A DNA stretch of 20,410 nt from CAZFBR01 sp035353495 [NCBI: uncultured bacterium] (GTDB taxonomy: Bacteria; DAOPZR01), in NCBI GenBank assembly GCA_964517215.1, contig CAZFBR010000034.1, positions 1 to 20,410 on the forward strand, in the 5' to 3' direction. Positions 1 through 7,539 of this stretch are shown piece after piece. The translations under genes and the position numbers were made by a program. The notes beneath the pieces are model-generated. The model searched no databases. It saw nothing but the letters and a program-made list of their open reading frames with translations, and had not been told where the DNA came from. The first letter of the stretch is position 1, and the number at the start of each line of letters is the position of its first letter.

Positions 1-705
1 GCGGTGCTGACCGGGCACATTCTCGGCCTTGACCGGTCGGACCTGCAGATCCTGGGCGAGAGCGCCCTGCTGCATGATGTGGGGATGACGATTATCCCGG
101 CAACCACCTGGAACAAGAATTCGGCCCTCAATGATGACGAGCGGTTTCAGGTGCAGAAGCATCCGATCTTCTCCGCGGATATCGTCGACAAGATCTACCA
201 GATCGACATCGGCATCAGCCGGACGATTTACCAGCATCATGAGCGCATCGACGGCAGCGGCTATCCCAAGGGGATCGGCGGCGCGCGGATCAACCGGCTG
301 GCGCGCATCCTCGCCGTGGCGGACACGTATGACGCGATGAGCAATCCGCGGCCGTACCGGCACGCGCATGTGCCGCATGACAGCATCAAGACCCTGGTGA
401 GCATGGCCAATGCGGCGCTCGATCCGGAAACGGTGCGCGCGTTCATCACCCACATGTCGCTCTTCCCGGTGGGGAGCGTGGTCCGGCTGAGCAGCGGCGT
501 CATGGCGGTGGTGATCAGTGTCAATCCGCGTGCGCCCCTGCGGCCGCAGGTGAAGGTCTGCCAGTGGCTGGACGGGCAGTATACCGCGGACGGCCCGTAT
601 CTTGACCTGAACGGCGATCCCGGCCTGACCATCACCGAGAGCATTACCGATCACCGGATTATCGATGAAATTTTGGCCACCCTGCCCAAACCGGTGGCGA
701 CCTGA
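1..705 (+). CDS. HD-GYP domain c-di-GMP phosphodiesterase, 3' part only
   Basis: The reading frame is open from base 1, so the gene begins upstream of the window and only the C-terminal ~235 residues are present. HD-GYP proteins hydrolyse the second messenger cyclic di-GMP with a metal centre. Visible motifs are LLHDVGM (the HD pair; the lysine common in HDxGK is Met here), HHERIDGSGYPKG (the GYP signature) and RILAVADTYDAM, the usual third metal-site region. After the catalytic domain comes the extension FPVGSVVRLSSG, a short beta-rich tail often seen in this family. Any sensory or receiver domain would lie in the missing N-terminus. The next gene starts 60 bases downstream with its own strong ribosome site. 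Family assignment is firm; the input signal is unknown. Confidence 0.93.
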   Translation, partial: AVLTGHILGLDRSDLQILGESALLHDVGMTIIPATTWNKNSALNDDERFQVQKHPIFSADIVDKIYQIDIGISRTIYQHHERIDGSGYPKGIGGARINRLARILAVADTYDAMSNPRPYRHAHVPHDSIKTLVSMANAALDPETVRAFITHMSLFPVGSVVRLSSGVMAVVISVNPRAPLRPQVKVCQWLDGQYTADGPYLDLNGDPGLTITESITDHRIIDEILATLPKPVAT

Positions 706-765
706 ACGTTTCGCCGGTAGAGTGATTTTCCGGAAGTCGCAGTATTCCTGAGGAGGATTATCGCG

Positions 766-1533
766 ATGGGTGTTCCCTGTTTTGACCTTGCCGGCCGCAC
801 GGCGCTGGTGACCGGCTGCCGGCGCGGCCTTGGCCTGGCCATGGCTGAAGCGCTTGCGGCGGCGGGTGCGGATATCATCGGGGTGAGCAGGCAGATGGAG
901 GCGGACGGCGGTATGGCAGGTAGCCGCGTGCGCGCGTTGGGCCGGCGGTTCACGCCGCTGGCATGCGATTTGGCCGAGCGCGAGGCCTGCCGGCAGCTGG
1001 TGGAGCAGGTCCGGCGCGATGCTCTGCCGGTGGATATCCTGGTCAATAATGCCGGGGTGAATTTCCGCGCCCCGGCGCTCGAATTCCCCGATGCGGCGTG
1101 GGATCGGGTGCTGGCAACCAATCTGGACGCGCCGTTCTTTCTCGCCCGGGAATTCGGGCGGGACATGGTGGCACGCGGCCGGGGCAAGATCATCTTTGTG
1201 GCGTCGGTCATCTCGTTCACGAGGAGCGTCGGGATCGCCGCGTATGCCGCCGCCAAGGGTGCGGTGGCGCAGGTGACGCGCGCGCTGGCCAACGAATGGG
1301 CGGCGCGGGGCGTCAATGTCAATGCCATTGCCCCGGGGTATTGTGACACTGATCTGACGGAGGCGCTGCGCAATGATCAGGCGCGCTATGCCGCGATCCG
1401 CGACCGCATCCCGGCGGGCCGCTGGGGCACGCCGGAGGATATGCAGGGCGCGGTGGTGTTCCTGGCCGCGCCGGCGTCCGATTACGTGCATGGCACGGTG
1501 CTCATGGTGGATGGCGGCTGGTCGGGCCGATAG
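766..1533 (+). CDS. KduD-like short-chain dehydrogenase/reductase
   Basis: A classical SDR of 255 residues, the normal length. The cofactor motif TGCRRGLG is at residues 16-23, NNAG at about 94-97, Asn119, Ser147, and the active-site pair Tyr160/Lys164 (YAAAK). The C-terminal half, with ANEWAARGVNVNAIAPGY, RIPAGRWGTPEDM and SDYVHGTVLMVDGGW, is very close to 2-deoxy-D-gluconate 3-dehydrogenase (KduD) and gluconate 5-dehydrogenase, cytosolic NAD(P)-dependent enzymes of uronate/gluconate breakdown. The start is an ATG preceded by a near-perfect GAGGAGG site. No KduI, pectinase or sugar transporter is nearby, so the substrate is inferred only from similarity; another sugar acid or 3-oxoacyl substrate is possible. 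No clear promoter was found in the 60 bases upstream, so it may be read with the HD-GYP gene. Confidence 0.88.
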   Translation: MGVPCFDLAGRTALVTGCRRGLGLAMAEALAAAGADIIGVSRQMEADGGMAGSRVRALGRRFTPLACDLAEREACRQLVEQVRRDALPVDILVNNAGVNFRAPALEFPDAAWDRVLATNLDAPFFLAREFGRDMVARGRGKIIFVASVISFTRSVGIAAYAAAKGAVAQVTRALANEWAARGVNVNAIAPGYCDTDLTEALRNDQARYAAIRDRIPAGRWGTPEDMQGAVVFLAAPASDYVHGTVLMVDGGWSGR

Positions 1534-1635
1534 CTGCCGGCTGCGGGTGCACAACGCCCGGCCGGGACGGATGAAAAACACCTTTGCGGCACGTGCGGTT
1601 GCAGCGGAGTGATTCGCCGTGATCTTCCGGGTTAC

Positions 1636-1664
1636 TTGACAAGCCGGCGAAATCCGTTTATGGT
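1636..1664 (+). promoter_or_regulatory. Sigma-70-type promoter of the topoisomerase gene
   Basis: TTGACA at 1636-1641, a 17-bp spacer, then TATGGT at 1659-1664. Transcription would start near 1671, giving a ~25-base leader that carries the GAAGGAG ribosome site just before the ATG at 1696. This also argues against a start upstream of 1696, because an upstream codon in the same frame (1609) would lie before the promoter. Confidence 0.8.
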
Positions 1665-1695
1665 AAGCGCGTTTTTGCACAACGAAGGAGCAGGC

Positions 1696-3843
1696 ATGCT
1701 GATTATTATCGAGTCGCCCAACAAGAGCAAAAAGATCCAGGCGCTGGCCAAGGCCCCGGTATTGGCCACAGTCGGCCATTTCCGCGATCTGCCGGAAAAG
1801 GAGCTCGGTGTCGAACTGGACACGTACGAGCCGAAATTCATTTACAACACGCGCGGCAAGAAAGTGGCATCACAGATCAAGGCGGCGGCCAAGGACAAGG
1901 ACGTGTACATCGCGACCGACCCTGACCGCGAGGGGTATGCCATCGGGCGCATGGCCTATGACGAGGTCAAGAAGGTGGCCAAATCGTGCCATCGCCTGGA
2001 AATCCGCGAAATCACCGCCAAGGGGGTCAAGGACGCCTTTGCGGCGGCGGTGCCGTTTGAGAAGACCAACGCCGGGTTGTACGACGCGTTTCTCGGGCGG
2101 CGGGTGGGCGACCGTGTGGTCGGCTATCTCGTTTCCCCGCGCGCCATGCGCTACCTGCGCGGGAGTTTCAGCGTGGGACGGGTGCAGTCGCCGGCGGTGC
2201 GGCTGCTGGTGGAGCGTGAGCGCGAAATCCGCGCCTTTGTGCCCGAACTGTTCTGGCGCCTGGCGGTGCAGCTGAACAAGGACGGGCAGCGGTTCCTGGC
2301 CTACCATACGGCGGACAAGTTCAAGGACAAGGCGGCGGCGGACGCCGCGCTGGCGAAGGTCGTGCCGGCGCGGACCGCGCAGGTGAGTGACGTCAAGACC
2401 AAGGAAGTGCGGCAGCATCCCAAGGCGCCGTTCACCACGGTGGACATGCAGGCGACGGCCAACTCGCAGCTGCGCATGGCGCCGGAATGGTCGATGAAAC
2501 TGGCGCAGGACATGTTCGAACGCGGGTTGATCACCTACCACCGCACCGACAGTGTGCGCCTGAATGATGAGTTCATTGCGGACATCCGCGGTTTTGTGGC
2601 AAAGAACTACGGCGCGCAGTATATCCCCGCGGCACCGATCGCGCACAAGTCGAAAAATTCGCAGGCGGAGGCGCATGAGGGCATCCGCCCGACGGCCATC
2701 CACCCGATCAGCGAGATCGTCGCCATCATTGAGAAGGAAGGGCTGACCGAGGAGCATCGCGACCTGTACGAACTGATCTTTACCCGGGCGCTGGCCAGCC
2801 AGATGGCGGACAGCGTCTTCGACGCCACCACGGCGCTGTTCGACGTGGCGGGCGAGCCGTTCAAGGCGACGGGGAGCGTGTTGAAATTCGACGGCTACCT
2901 GAAGCTGTACCACGAGGCGGCGGAGGAAAAGGAAAAGGACGCCGCCCCGGAACCGGCGGCGGAGGCGGGGACGGAAGCGGGCGCGGAGGAGGCGGTTGCC
3001 GCGGCCCCCGAGGAACAGAAGCTGCCCGAACTGGCCGCCGGCGAGACGGTGCTCAAGGAGAAAGAAATCCTTGAGGACAAACAGACCAAACCCCCCGCGC
3101 GGTTCACCGAGGGCCGGCTGGTCAAGGAACTGGAAAAGCGCGGCATCGGCCGCCCGTCGACCTACGCCAGCATCATGCGCACGCTGAAATCGCGCGATTA
3201 CGTCTCCAAGCAGAAGGGCAAGCTGGTGCCGACGTGGAAGGCGGAAAAGCTGTTCGATTTCCTCGCCCAGCAGTACGCGTGGATTATCGACTATGAACTG
3301 ACCCGCCGCTGGGAAGACCAGCTCGACCTGGTGGAAGAGGGGAAGGCCGACTGGCACGGCATGGTCCGCGAGATCCACCAGCAGATCCAGACGTCGATGG
3401 CATTCCCCGAATCGGCCATTGCGCGCGAGGCGCGCGAACCGGGAAAGCCGTCGGCCAAGCAGATCGCCTATGCGCAGGCGCTGGCGGAGCAGACCAAGCA
3501 TCCGCTGACCGAGGAGATTCTCGGCGACAGCAAACTGATATCGACCTACATTGACGAGGCGCGGGTCAAACAGCGGGCGGTGGCGCCGCTGTCGGCCAAG
3601 CAGCTGGCGGTGATCACCAAGAACGCGCCGCCGGAGCTGGCCAAGCAGATTGAAGACGGTGACGTCCTCGCCGGCCGCGAGTTTCTCGACAAGTTCTTTG
3701 CGGAACTGAAGGAAAACCGCGGCAACCGGCGGTTCGGCCGGCGCGGGGCCAAACCCGCCGCGGGTGAAAGCGCCCCGGCGGCTGCGGCGCCGGCCGCCAA
3801 GCCGGCGGCGAAGAAGAAAGCCAGACGCACCACCAAAAAGTGA
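1696..3843 (+). CDS. topA: Type IA DNA topoisomerase (topoisomerase I), compact and zinc-finger-less
   Basis: Relaxes negative supercoils by single-strand passage through a 5'-phosphotyrosine intermediate. At 715 residues it is shorter than E. coli TopA. The toprim domain has Glu6 (IIIESPNKSKK) and the acidic triad Asp75/Asp77/Glu79 in TDPDREG. The active-site Tyr281 and Arg283 are in GLITYHRTDS. PPARFTEGRLVKELEKRGIG with RPSTYA is the typical late TopA motif. Oddities: the residue after DREG is Tyr81, not the usual Glu (DREGEAI). An acidic Ala/Glu-rich insert of ~40 residues lies near 412-450. There are no C-terminal four-cysteine zinc fingers; instead two SAKQ-containing helical segments start at Ser586 and Ser633, and the protein ends in a Lys/Arg-rich tail. 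The start at 1696 follows GAAGGAG and matches the family N-terminus. Confidence 0.95.
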   Translation: MLIIIESPNKSKKIQALAKAPVLATVGHFRDLPEKELGVELDTYEPKFIYNTRGKKVASQIKAAAKDKDVYIATDPDREGYAIGRMAYDEVKKVAKSCHRLEIREITAKGVKDAFAAAVPFEKTNAGLYDAFLGRRVGDRVVGYLVSPRAMRYLRGSFSVGRVQSPAVRLLVEREREIRAFVPELFWRLAVQLNKDGQRFLAYHTADKFKDKAAADAALAKVVPARTAQVSDVKTKEVRQHPKAPFTTVDMQATANSQLRMAPEWSMKLAQDMFERGLITYHRTDSVRLNDEFIADIRGFVAKNYGAQYIPAAPIAHKSKNSQAEAHEGIRPTAIHPISEIVAIIEKEGLTEEHRDLYELIFTRALASQMADSVFDATTALFDVAGEPFKATGSVLKFDGYLKLYHEAAEEKEKDAAPEPAAEAGTEAGAEEAVAAAPEEQKLPELAAGETVLKEKEILEDKQTKPPARFTEGRLVKELEKRGIGRPSTYASIMRTLKSRDYVSKQKGKLVPTWKAEKLFDFLAQQYAWIIDYELTRRWEDQLDLVEEGKADWHGMVREIHQQIQTSMAFPESAIAREAREPGKPSAKQIAYAQALAEQTKHPLTEEILGDSKLISTYIDEARVKQRAVAPLSAKQLAVITKNAPPELAKQIEDGDVLAGREFLDKFFAELKENRGNRRFGRRGAKPAAGESAPAAAAPAAKPAAKKKARRTTKK

Positions 3844-3878
3844 AGGCCGGCAGCGGCAGACGACACCATGCCTGCGGC

Positions 3879-5501
3879 ATGATTGCCGTGCGGGCTGCGG
3901 TGTGCGCGCTCCTGCTGACGCTGCTCCCGGCTGGCGCGGCGCTGGCTGACCTGCTGCTGGTCACGGATACCGCCGTATTGTGCGACGCGCCGCGCGGTCG
4001 GGTGACCGGGCCGCAGCTTCTCCCCCAAACCATTTGCACGATGCTGGCGGAAAACGAACGCTGGGTGCAGGTGCGCCTGGCTGGCGGGAAAACGGGCTGG
4101 TTGCCGGGTGCCGCCGGCAGGATCTATCGCGCCGCACCGCTGGCGCCCACAGCGCCGTCACCGCCCGCACCGGTTGCCCCGATGCCCCCGGCATCGCTTC
4201 CCGTGCCGGTGGCGGCGACCCCGTTGCCAACACCCGCGACGGAACGGCACACGTGTTCGGCGCCGGCGGCGGACAGTGCGTTCGTGCCTGCCGGCGGCGG
4301 GGGAACGCTGACAGCAGTGGCGAATGCCACTGCTGAAACGGCAGCGCCACCAGCGACAGCGCGCGCGGTGACGCTGCCGGCGGGAAGGCGAACTGCGGCA
4401 GCTGCCGCCGGCGATGACACGGCCGGCCGGCAACCGGGACGCAGCGTCGGCACGGGCAGCCCGCCGCCCGCGACATTGTCCAGCTTTTCCGGTCCGCTGC
4501 CGGTGGTGCCGCCCGCGGCGGTTACGGCAGCGGCGGCGGCTGGCCATACCGGCACCATTGCCCGACCGGCGGCTTTGTCTGTCCCGCGGCCGGATATGGC
4601 CGGGATGCATCCGGACAGCGGTGTCGGAACGGGAGAACCGGCGTCGGCAGCATCGCGCCGGCCCCCTGACCTGCCGCTGGCGACGCGTTCTGCGACTGTT
4701 GCCGCGCCCGCGATGGCCGCGACAGCGCCGCCTGCTGCGCCCGCCGTTTCTTTTTATGTGCGCACGGACGGGAGCATCCGGCTTGATCGGGCGACGATGA
4801 CGATCGCCGGCGGCATGGCGCCGGCACTGGTGCCGGGCGATGCCCGCACCGCCGACGCGGTAACGCGCGGTGAGGTGCGGGTGAACGGCGCGGACCAGCC
4901 GGGCCTGCGGGCGGGAGTGCCGGGCGAATATGTCGTTACTGTCGACGGTCCGCGGGTGCGGGTCGGGGCGCGGCTGCTGGTGACGGTGCCGGCACCGTCA
5001 CCAGCAGCAACCGGACGGCAGGTGCCGCCGCCGGTTGTGCGACCGGCGGCGGTTGCTGCCGCCATCCCGGCAGCCGCCGGAGCGGCACAACCCGCCCGCA
5101 GCGACAGTGGTGTCAGTTTTCGCGGGGTGCACGTGACGCCGGGCATGAGGCTCGACCGGGCGCTGGCGGTCTGGGGCGAACCGGACACGCAGTACGTGCG
5201 CAAGGACAACCACTATTATCAGTTTGGCCCGCTGACGTTGTATTGCGCCGCTGCTGCCCCGAACTATGTTGACGGGATTGTTTTTGGTGCCGGGTGGTCG
5301 GTGTACGGGGTGCAGCCGGGGATGATGCTTACGGCGGTGACGGCACAATGGGGGCCGCCGCTGCTGCCGCCGGTGCCGCTCGGCGACGGGGTCTGGCGTT
5401 GCGGCTGGCTGCGCGGTGACGAGGTGCTGGGCTGCACGCTGGCCGGTGCGGACGGCCCGGTAACGGATATTTCGCTGGCCCGGCGTGCAACCGCGCGCTG
5501 A
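3879..5501 (+). CDS. Exported SH3-like protein with long Pro/Ala/Thr linkers and two OmlA-like C-terminal repeats
   Basis: Not a recognised family as a whole (540 residues). Residues 1-23 form a signal peptide (MIAVRAAVCALLLTLLPAG, then AALA|D), so the product is exported. Next is a bacterial SH3-like domain (about 25-83, ending in WVQVRLAGGKTGWLPG), then a ~205-residue low-complexity Pro/Ala/Thr/Gly linker. A compact domain follows at about 290-370, ending in GVPGEYVVTV like Ig-type bacterial surface domains, then a second linker. The C-terminal region has two related motifs, VTPGMRLDRALAVWGEPD and VQPGMMLTAVTAQWGPP, resembling the lipoprotein-assembly fold of SmpA/OmlA. The chosen ATG gives a clean signal peptide; a GTG at 3840 overlapping the topA stop is the alternative. 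It follows topA by 35 bases. Likely a periplasmic or wall-binding scaffold; the ligand is unknown. Confidence 0.72.
   Translation: MIAVRAAVCALLLTLLPAGAALADLLLVTDTAVLCDAPRGRVTGPQLLPQTICTMLAENERWVQVRLAGGKTGWLPGAAGRIYRAAPLAPTAPSPPAPVAPMPPASLPVPVAATPLPTPATERHTCSAPAADSAFVPAGGGGTLTAVANATAETAAPPATARAVTLPAGRRTAAAAAGDDTAGRQPGRSVGTGSPPPATLSSFSGPLPVVPPAAVTAAAAAGHTGTIARPAALSVPRPDMAGMHPDSGVGTGEPASAASRRPPDLPLATRSATVAAPAMAATAPPAAPAVSFYVRTDGSIRLDRATMTIAGGMAPALVPGDARTADAVTRGEVRVNGADQPGLRAGVPGEYVVTVDGPRVRVGARLLVTVPAPSPAATGRQVPPPVVRPAAVAAAIPAAAGAAQPARSDSGVSFRGVHVTPGMRLDRALAVWGEPDTQYVRKDNHYYQFGPLTLYCAAAAPNYVDGIVFGAGWSVYGVQPGMMLTAVTAQWGPPLLPPVPLGDGVWRCGWLRGDEVLGCTLAGADGPVTDISLARRATAR
4312..4335. repeat. Perfect inverted repeat in the first linker
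   Basis: CAGCAGTGGC at 4312-4321 and GCCACTGCTG at 4326-4335 form a perfect 10-bp stem with a 4-base loop (GAAT), inside the coding sequence of the SH3-like protein's linker. A second perfect palindrome of 14 bp lies at 4395-4408 (GCGGCAGCTGCCGC). Confidence 0.9.
4973..5008. repeat. Perfect 36-bp palindrome inside a coding region
   Basis: The left arm GCTGCTGGTGACGGTGCC (4973-4990) is followed without a gap by its exact reverse complement (4991-5008). Pairing stops at 4972/5009. It sits at the boundary between the Ig-like domain and the second linker of the exported SH3-like protein and encodes residues 366-377 (LLVTVPAPSPAA) with the frame kept open. Confidence 0.95.
5025..5092. repeat. Cluster of overlapping inverted repeats after the 36-bp palindrome
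   Basis: Three stems can be drawn in 68 bases of the second linker. The first is an 11-bp perfect stem, CCGCCGCCGGT (5025-5035) with ACCGGCGGCGG (5042-5052), with a 6-base loop. The second is a 7-bp stem, GCTGCCG (5055-5061) with CGGCAGC (5068-5074). The third is a longer-range 8-bp stem, GGTTGTGC (5033-5040) with GCACAACC (5085-5092), which overlaps the first and would compete with it. Confidence 0.85.
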
Positions 5502-5516
5502 CCGGTTAGTGAAGAA

Positions 5517-5540
5517 TTGCCGGAAAAACCCGACCGGCAA
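5517..5540. terminator. Possible hairpin terminator between convergent genes
   Basis: TTGCCGG (5517-5523) and CCGGCAA (5534-5540) make a perfect 7-bp stem with a 10-base loop, 15 bases after the stop of the SH3-like gene. There is no T-run on the plus strand, so if it ends transcription it is not a classical intrinsic terminator. Confidence 0.4.
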
Positions 5541-5676
5541 GACAGCTGCCATCCTCGGGAGAGCGGGGAGCAAGAGCGGTTGTGCCGTTGTTTTCAGATA
5601 TCCGTGCATGCGGGACTGACGGCACCGGCGAGAAAACTGGCGCACAGCTTGCGAACGACCTGCAAACGGGTCGCGT

Positions 5677-5708
5677 GCACCGGCCGGCTGCGGCGGCGTT
5701 GCCGGTGC
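5677..5708 (-). terminator. Stem-loop just downstream of the TerB-like gene
   Basis: GCACCGGC (5677-5684) pairs exactly with GCCGGTGC (5701-5708) across a 16-base loop, starting 3 bases beyond the end of the minus-strand operon. No U-tract follows on the minus strand. It could stabilise the 3' end or act with a factor-dependent stop. The rest of the 5502-5711 gap shows nothing gene-like. Confidence 0.4.
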
Positions 5709-5711
5709 GGT

Positions 5712-6191
5712 TCAGGACGCGGGCTGGCGGTTTTGCCGGTTGCGCAGGGCGGCCTTGACTTCGCCCTTCACCCGGCCGTAATCGCCGCTGCTGATATGCA
5801 TGGAACCCGCCAGTTGAAACAGCTTGCGTTCCTCGCCGGCGGACAATTCGCCGTCGGCGGTGCTGACGCGCAGCAGCAGGTGCAGAATCTGCAGCCGTTC
5901 CGCATACGTCCGGCTGGCGGCGACGGTGCGCACATCGGAATAGTCCTCGATCGTCCGCTGGGCGTGCCCGTGCGCCGCGGCCAGCAGCCCGGCGGCGGCC
6001 TGGTCAGCAAGTGCAAACTCATCGCGGAGAACGGCCAGCAGTTCGCGTTCCTCCGCCGGGGCAAGCTCGCCGTCGGCGTGCGCGCTCTTGAGCAGCAGCA
6101 CCGCGAGGGCGACGGCATCCGCCGGGGCCGCAGCTGCCGTGTCGGGACGGGTCGCCTGCAGCCGGCCGCGCAGTTCGTCGAGCAAGCTCAT
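5712..6191 (-). CDS. TerB-like domain protein, last gene of a five-gene operon
   Basis: A soluble, mostly helical protein of 159 residues. It carries two copies of the acidic TerB-type motif: SAHADGELAPAEERELLAVL in the N-terminal half and STADGELSAGEERKLFQLAG near the C-terminus. TerB domains were named from tellurite-resistance operons; they bind metal ions and are often partnered with membrane or phosphatase proteins in stress and envelope systems. The exact role here is unknown. The start ATG overlaps the stop of the upstream HAD gene (ATGA), so the two are translationally coupled; the frame extends further upstream, but that stretch is out-of-frame HAD coding sequence. The stem-loop at 5677-5708 follows the stop. 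Confidence 0.82.
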   Translation of the reverse strand: MSLLDELRGRLQATRPDTAAAAPADAVALAVLLLKSAHADGELAPAEERELLAVLRDEFALADQAAAGLLAAAHGHAQRTIEDYSDVRTVAASRTYAERLQILHLLLRVSTADGELSAGEERKLFQLAGSMHISSGDYGRVKGEVKAALRNRQNRQPAS

Positions 6192-6892
6192 GCGGATTGC
6201 AGCGCGGGAAGCGCCAGCAGCCCGCTGACGGCGGCAACGGTGTCGTACGGGCCGGGGACGGGGATGGTATTGTAGCGCCACGGGGGAAAGCAGCAGACCT
6301 GCACCGCGTGGCAGCCGAGTTCAACCGCCGGGGCGATTTCGCCGCGCAATGAATCGCCGGCGACCAGCACGGACGCCGGCGGGCGCGGGGCGATGACTGC
6401 CGCCAATTGCGCGCGGGTTTTGCTCGGCACCACATGCACGGCAGCGAACCGCTCACGCAGCCGGTTCTCATCGATTTTGCGGTTCTGGAGGTCGGGGATC
6501 CCGAGGGTGTAGAGGATCAGCTCATACCGTTCGGCCAGCGCGTCCAGCGTGGCGACGGTGTCGGGAAATACCGGCGGCACTTCGTCGTAGACGGCATAAC
6601 CGTATTGCTCGAGTTCATGGGCCAGGGCGGCGGGGCAGGGCTGATTGGCGCGCCGGGCGACCTGGCGTGCGGTCTCGCCCAGGGTCCAGGGAAACCGGTC
6701 GACGGAAAAGCCATGATCCCTGACCGCGGCAATATCGATATCCTCCTGCAGCTCGCGGATGGCGGCCGCGGACATGGCACCGGGAAACGCGGCGGCCACG
6801 CGGTCGACCGTGGCGGTGATCGCGGTTTCGTAGCGCGGTGCGGTGGCGATCAGGGTGTCGTCAAGATCGAATACAATGGTGCGGATGGCCAT
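6188..6892 (-). CDS. HAD-superfamily hydrolase
   Basis: A 234-residue haloacid-dehalogenase-like hydrolase, most likely a phosphatase of a small phosphorylated metabolite, in the cytosol. Motif I is VFDLDDT near the N-terminus, with the nucleophile and acid aspartates. Motif II is the threonine in LILYTLGIPD, the motif III lysine is probably in VVPSKTRAQL, and motif IV is VLVAGDSLRGEI. The helical cap between motifs I and II is C1-type and fits YjjG or phosphoglycolate-phosphatase-like enzymes. The substrate cannot be named. The ATG chosen starts MAIRTIVFDLDDT, 7 bases after the stop of the cNMP-binding gene. The gene ends by a 4-base overlap with the TerB-like gene. TerB and HAD phosphatases are a known pairing in tellurium-resistance-type operons, which makes the partnership here plausible. 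Confidence 0.87.
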   Translation of the reverse strand: MAIRTIVFDLDDTLIATAPRYETAITATVDRVAAAFPGAMSAAAIRELQEDIDIAAVRDHGFSVDRFPWTLGETARQVARRANQPCPAALAHELEQYGYAVYDEVPPVFPDTVATLDALAERYELILYTLGIPDLQNRKIDENRLRERFAAVHVVPSKTRAQLAAVIAPRPPASVLVAGDSLRGEIAPAVELGCHAVQVCCFPPWRYNTIPVPGPYDTVAAVSGLLALPALQSA

Positions 6893-6899
6893 GACCGGC

Positions 6900-7529
6900 T
6901 CAGGCGAAATGGACGCGCGTGCCGCATTCACGGCAGTATTTTGCTTCGCGTTCGAGCCGCTGCCCGCATTGCTGGCATACCCGTGACTGCTGCGCCCGCG
7001 GGGTTTCCTCCGCCGCAACCGGGGCATCGGCCGGCGCCGCGGTTTTCGGCGGACGTTTGCTGACCGGTGCGGTGGTGGCGGGAATGGCGGCGGCGACGGC
7101 GCGGGGCATGAGCCGCGGGTAGCGGCCGGCCTCGCGCAGGCGGGTGGAAAGCGAACGCAGGATCTGCAGGACTATGGGATTGGATGACCCGATGATGAGA
7201 TTGAAGTTTTCCCGGGTGATGCAGATGAGCTTCGCCGGACTGACCACGCGGGCGGTGGCGGAGCGCGGGCAGTCGTTGAGCAGCGCCATTTCCCCGAAGA
7301 AATCGCCGCGCCTGAGGATGCCCAGCGTCTGCATGTTGGTGCCGGCGAAGAGCTTGGTGGACTTGTCGTACTCGAATTCGCGGTAGGTCTTGGTGATCTC
7401 CATTTCGCCGTCGAGGATCAGGTACATTTCATCGCCGCAGGAATCTTCCATGAAGACGATGCTGCCGACGGCGAATTCACGCCCGAATTTCTGATAGAGC
7501 TGTTCCAGTTTGGCCAATGACAGTTCCAT
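6900..7529 (-). CDS. Cyclic nucleotide-binding domain protein with C-terminal zinc ribbon
   Basis: 209 residues. Residues ~10-125 form a CRP/PKA-type cNMP-binding domain. FGEMALLNDCPRSATA at about 78-93 is the phosphate-binding cassette, with the Glu and Arg (Arg89) that hold ribose and phosphate. A Pro/Ala-rich linker (~140-180) leads to a treble-clef-like zinc ribbon with Cys185, Cys188, Cys199 and Cys202. There is no helix-turn-helix, so it is not a CRP-type transcription factor; it should sense cAMP, cGMP or a related ligand and pass the signal by protein contact. The ATG is preceded by a strong GAGGAGGA site, 10 bases after the DUF2752 stop. The neighbours are two membrane proteins upstream and a phosphatase and TerB protein downstream. 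Confidence 0.87.
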   Translation of the reverse strand: MELSLAKLEQLYQKFGREFAVGSIVFMEDSCGDEMYLILDGEMEITKTYREFEYDKSTKLFAGTNMQTLGILRRGDFFGEMALLNDCPRSATARVVSPAKLICITRENFNLIIGSSNPIVLQILRSLSTRLREAGRYPRLMPRAVAAAIPATTAPVSKRPPKTAAPADAPVAAEETPRAQQSRVCQQCGQRLEREAKYCRECGTRVHFA

Positions 7530-7539
7530 GTCTTCCTCC

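Noticed and set aside
1870-3501. A long open frame (over 540 codons) on the minus strand opposite the topoisomerase gene
   Set aside because: It is a mirror of GC-rich codons in a certain gene, has no family motifs and is rich in Arg, Leu and His, as antisense frames of such DNA usually are.
5517-6275. Plus-strand open frame through the convergent gap and across the TerB-like gene
   Set aside because: No ribosome site or family motif, and it is antisense to a gene with clear TerB motifs.
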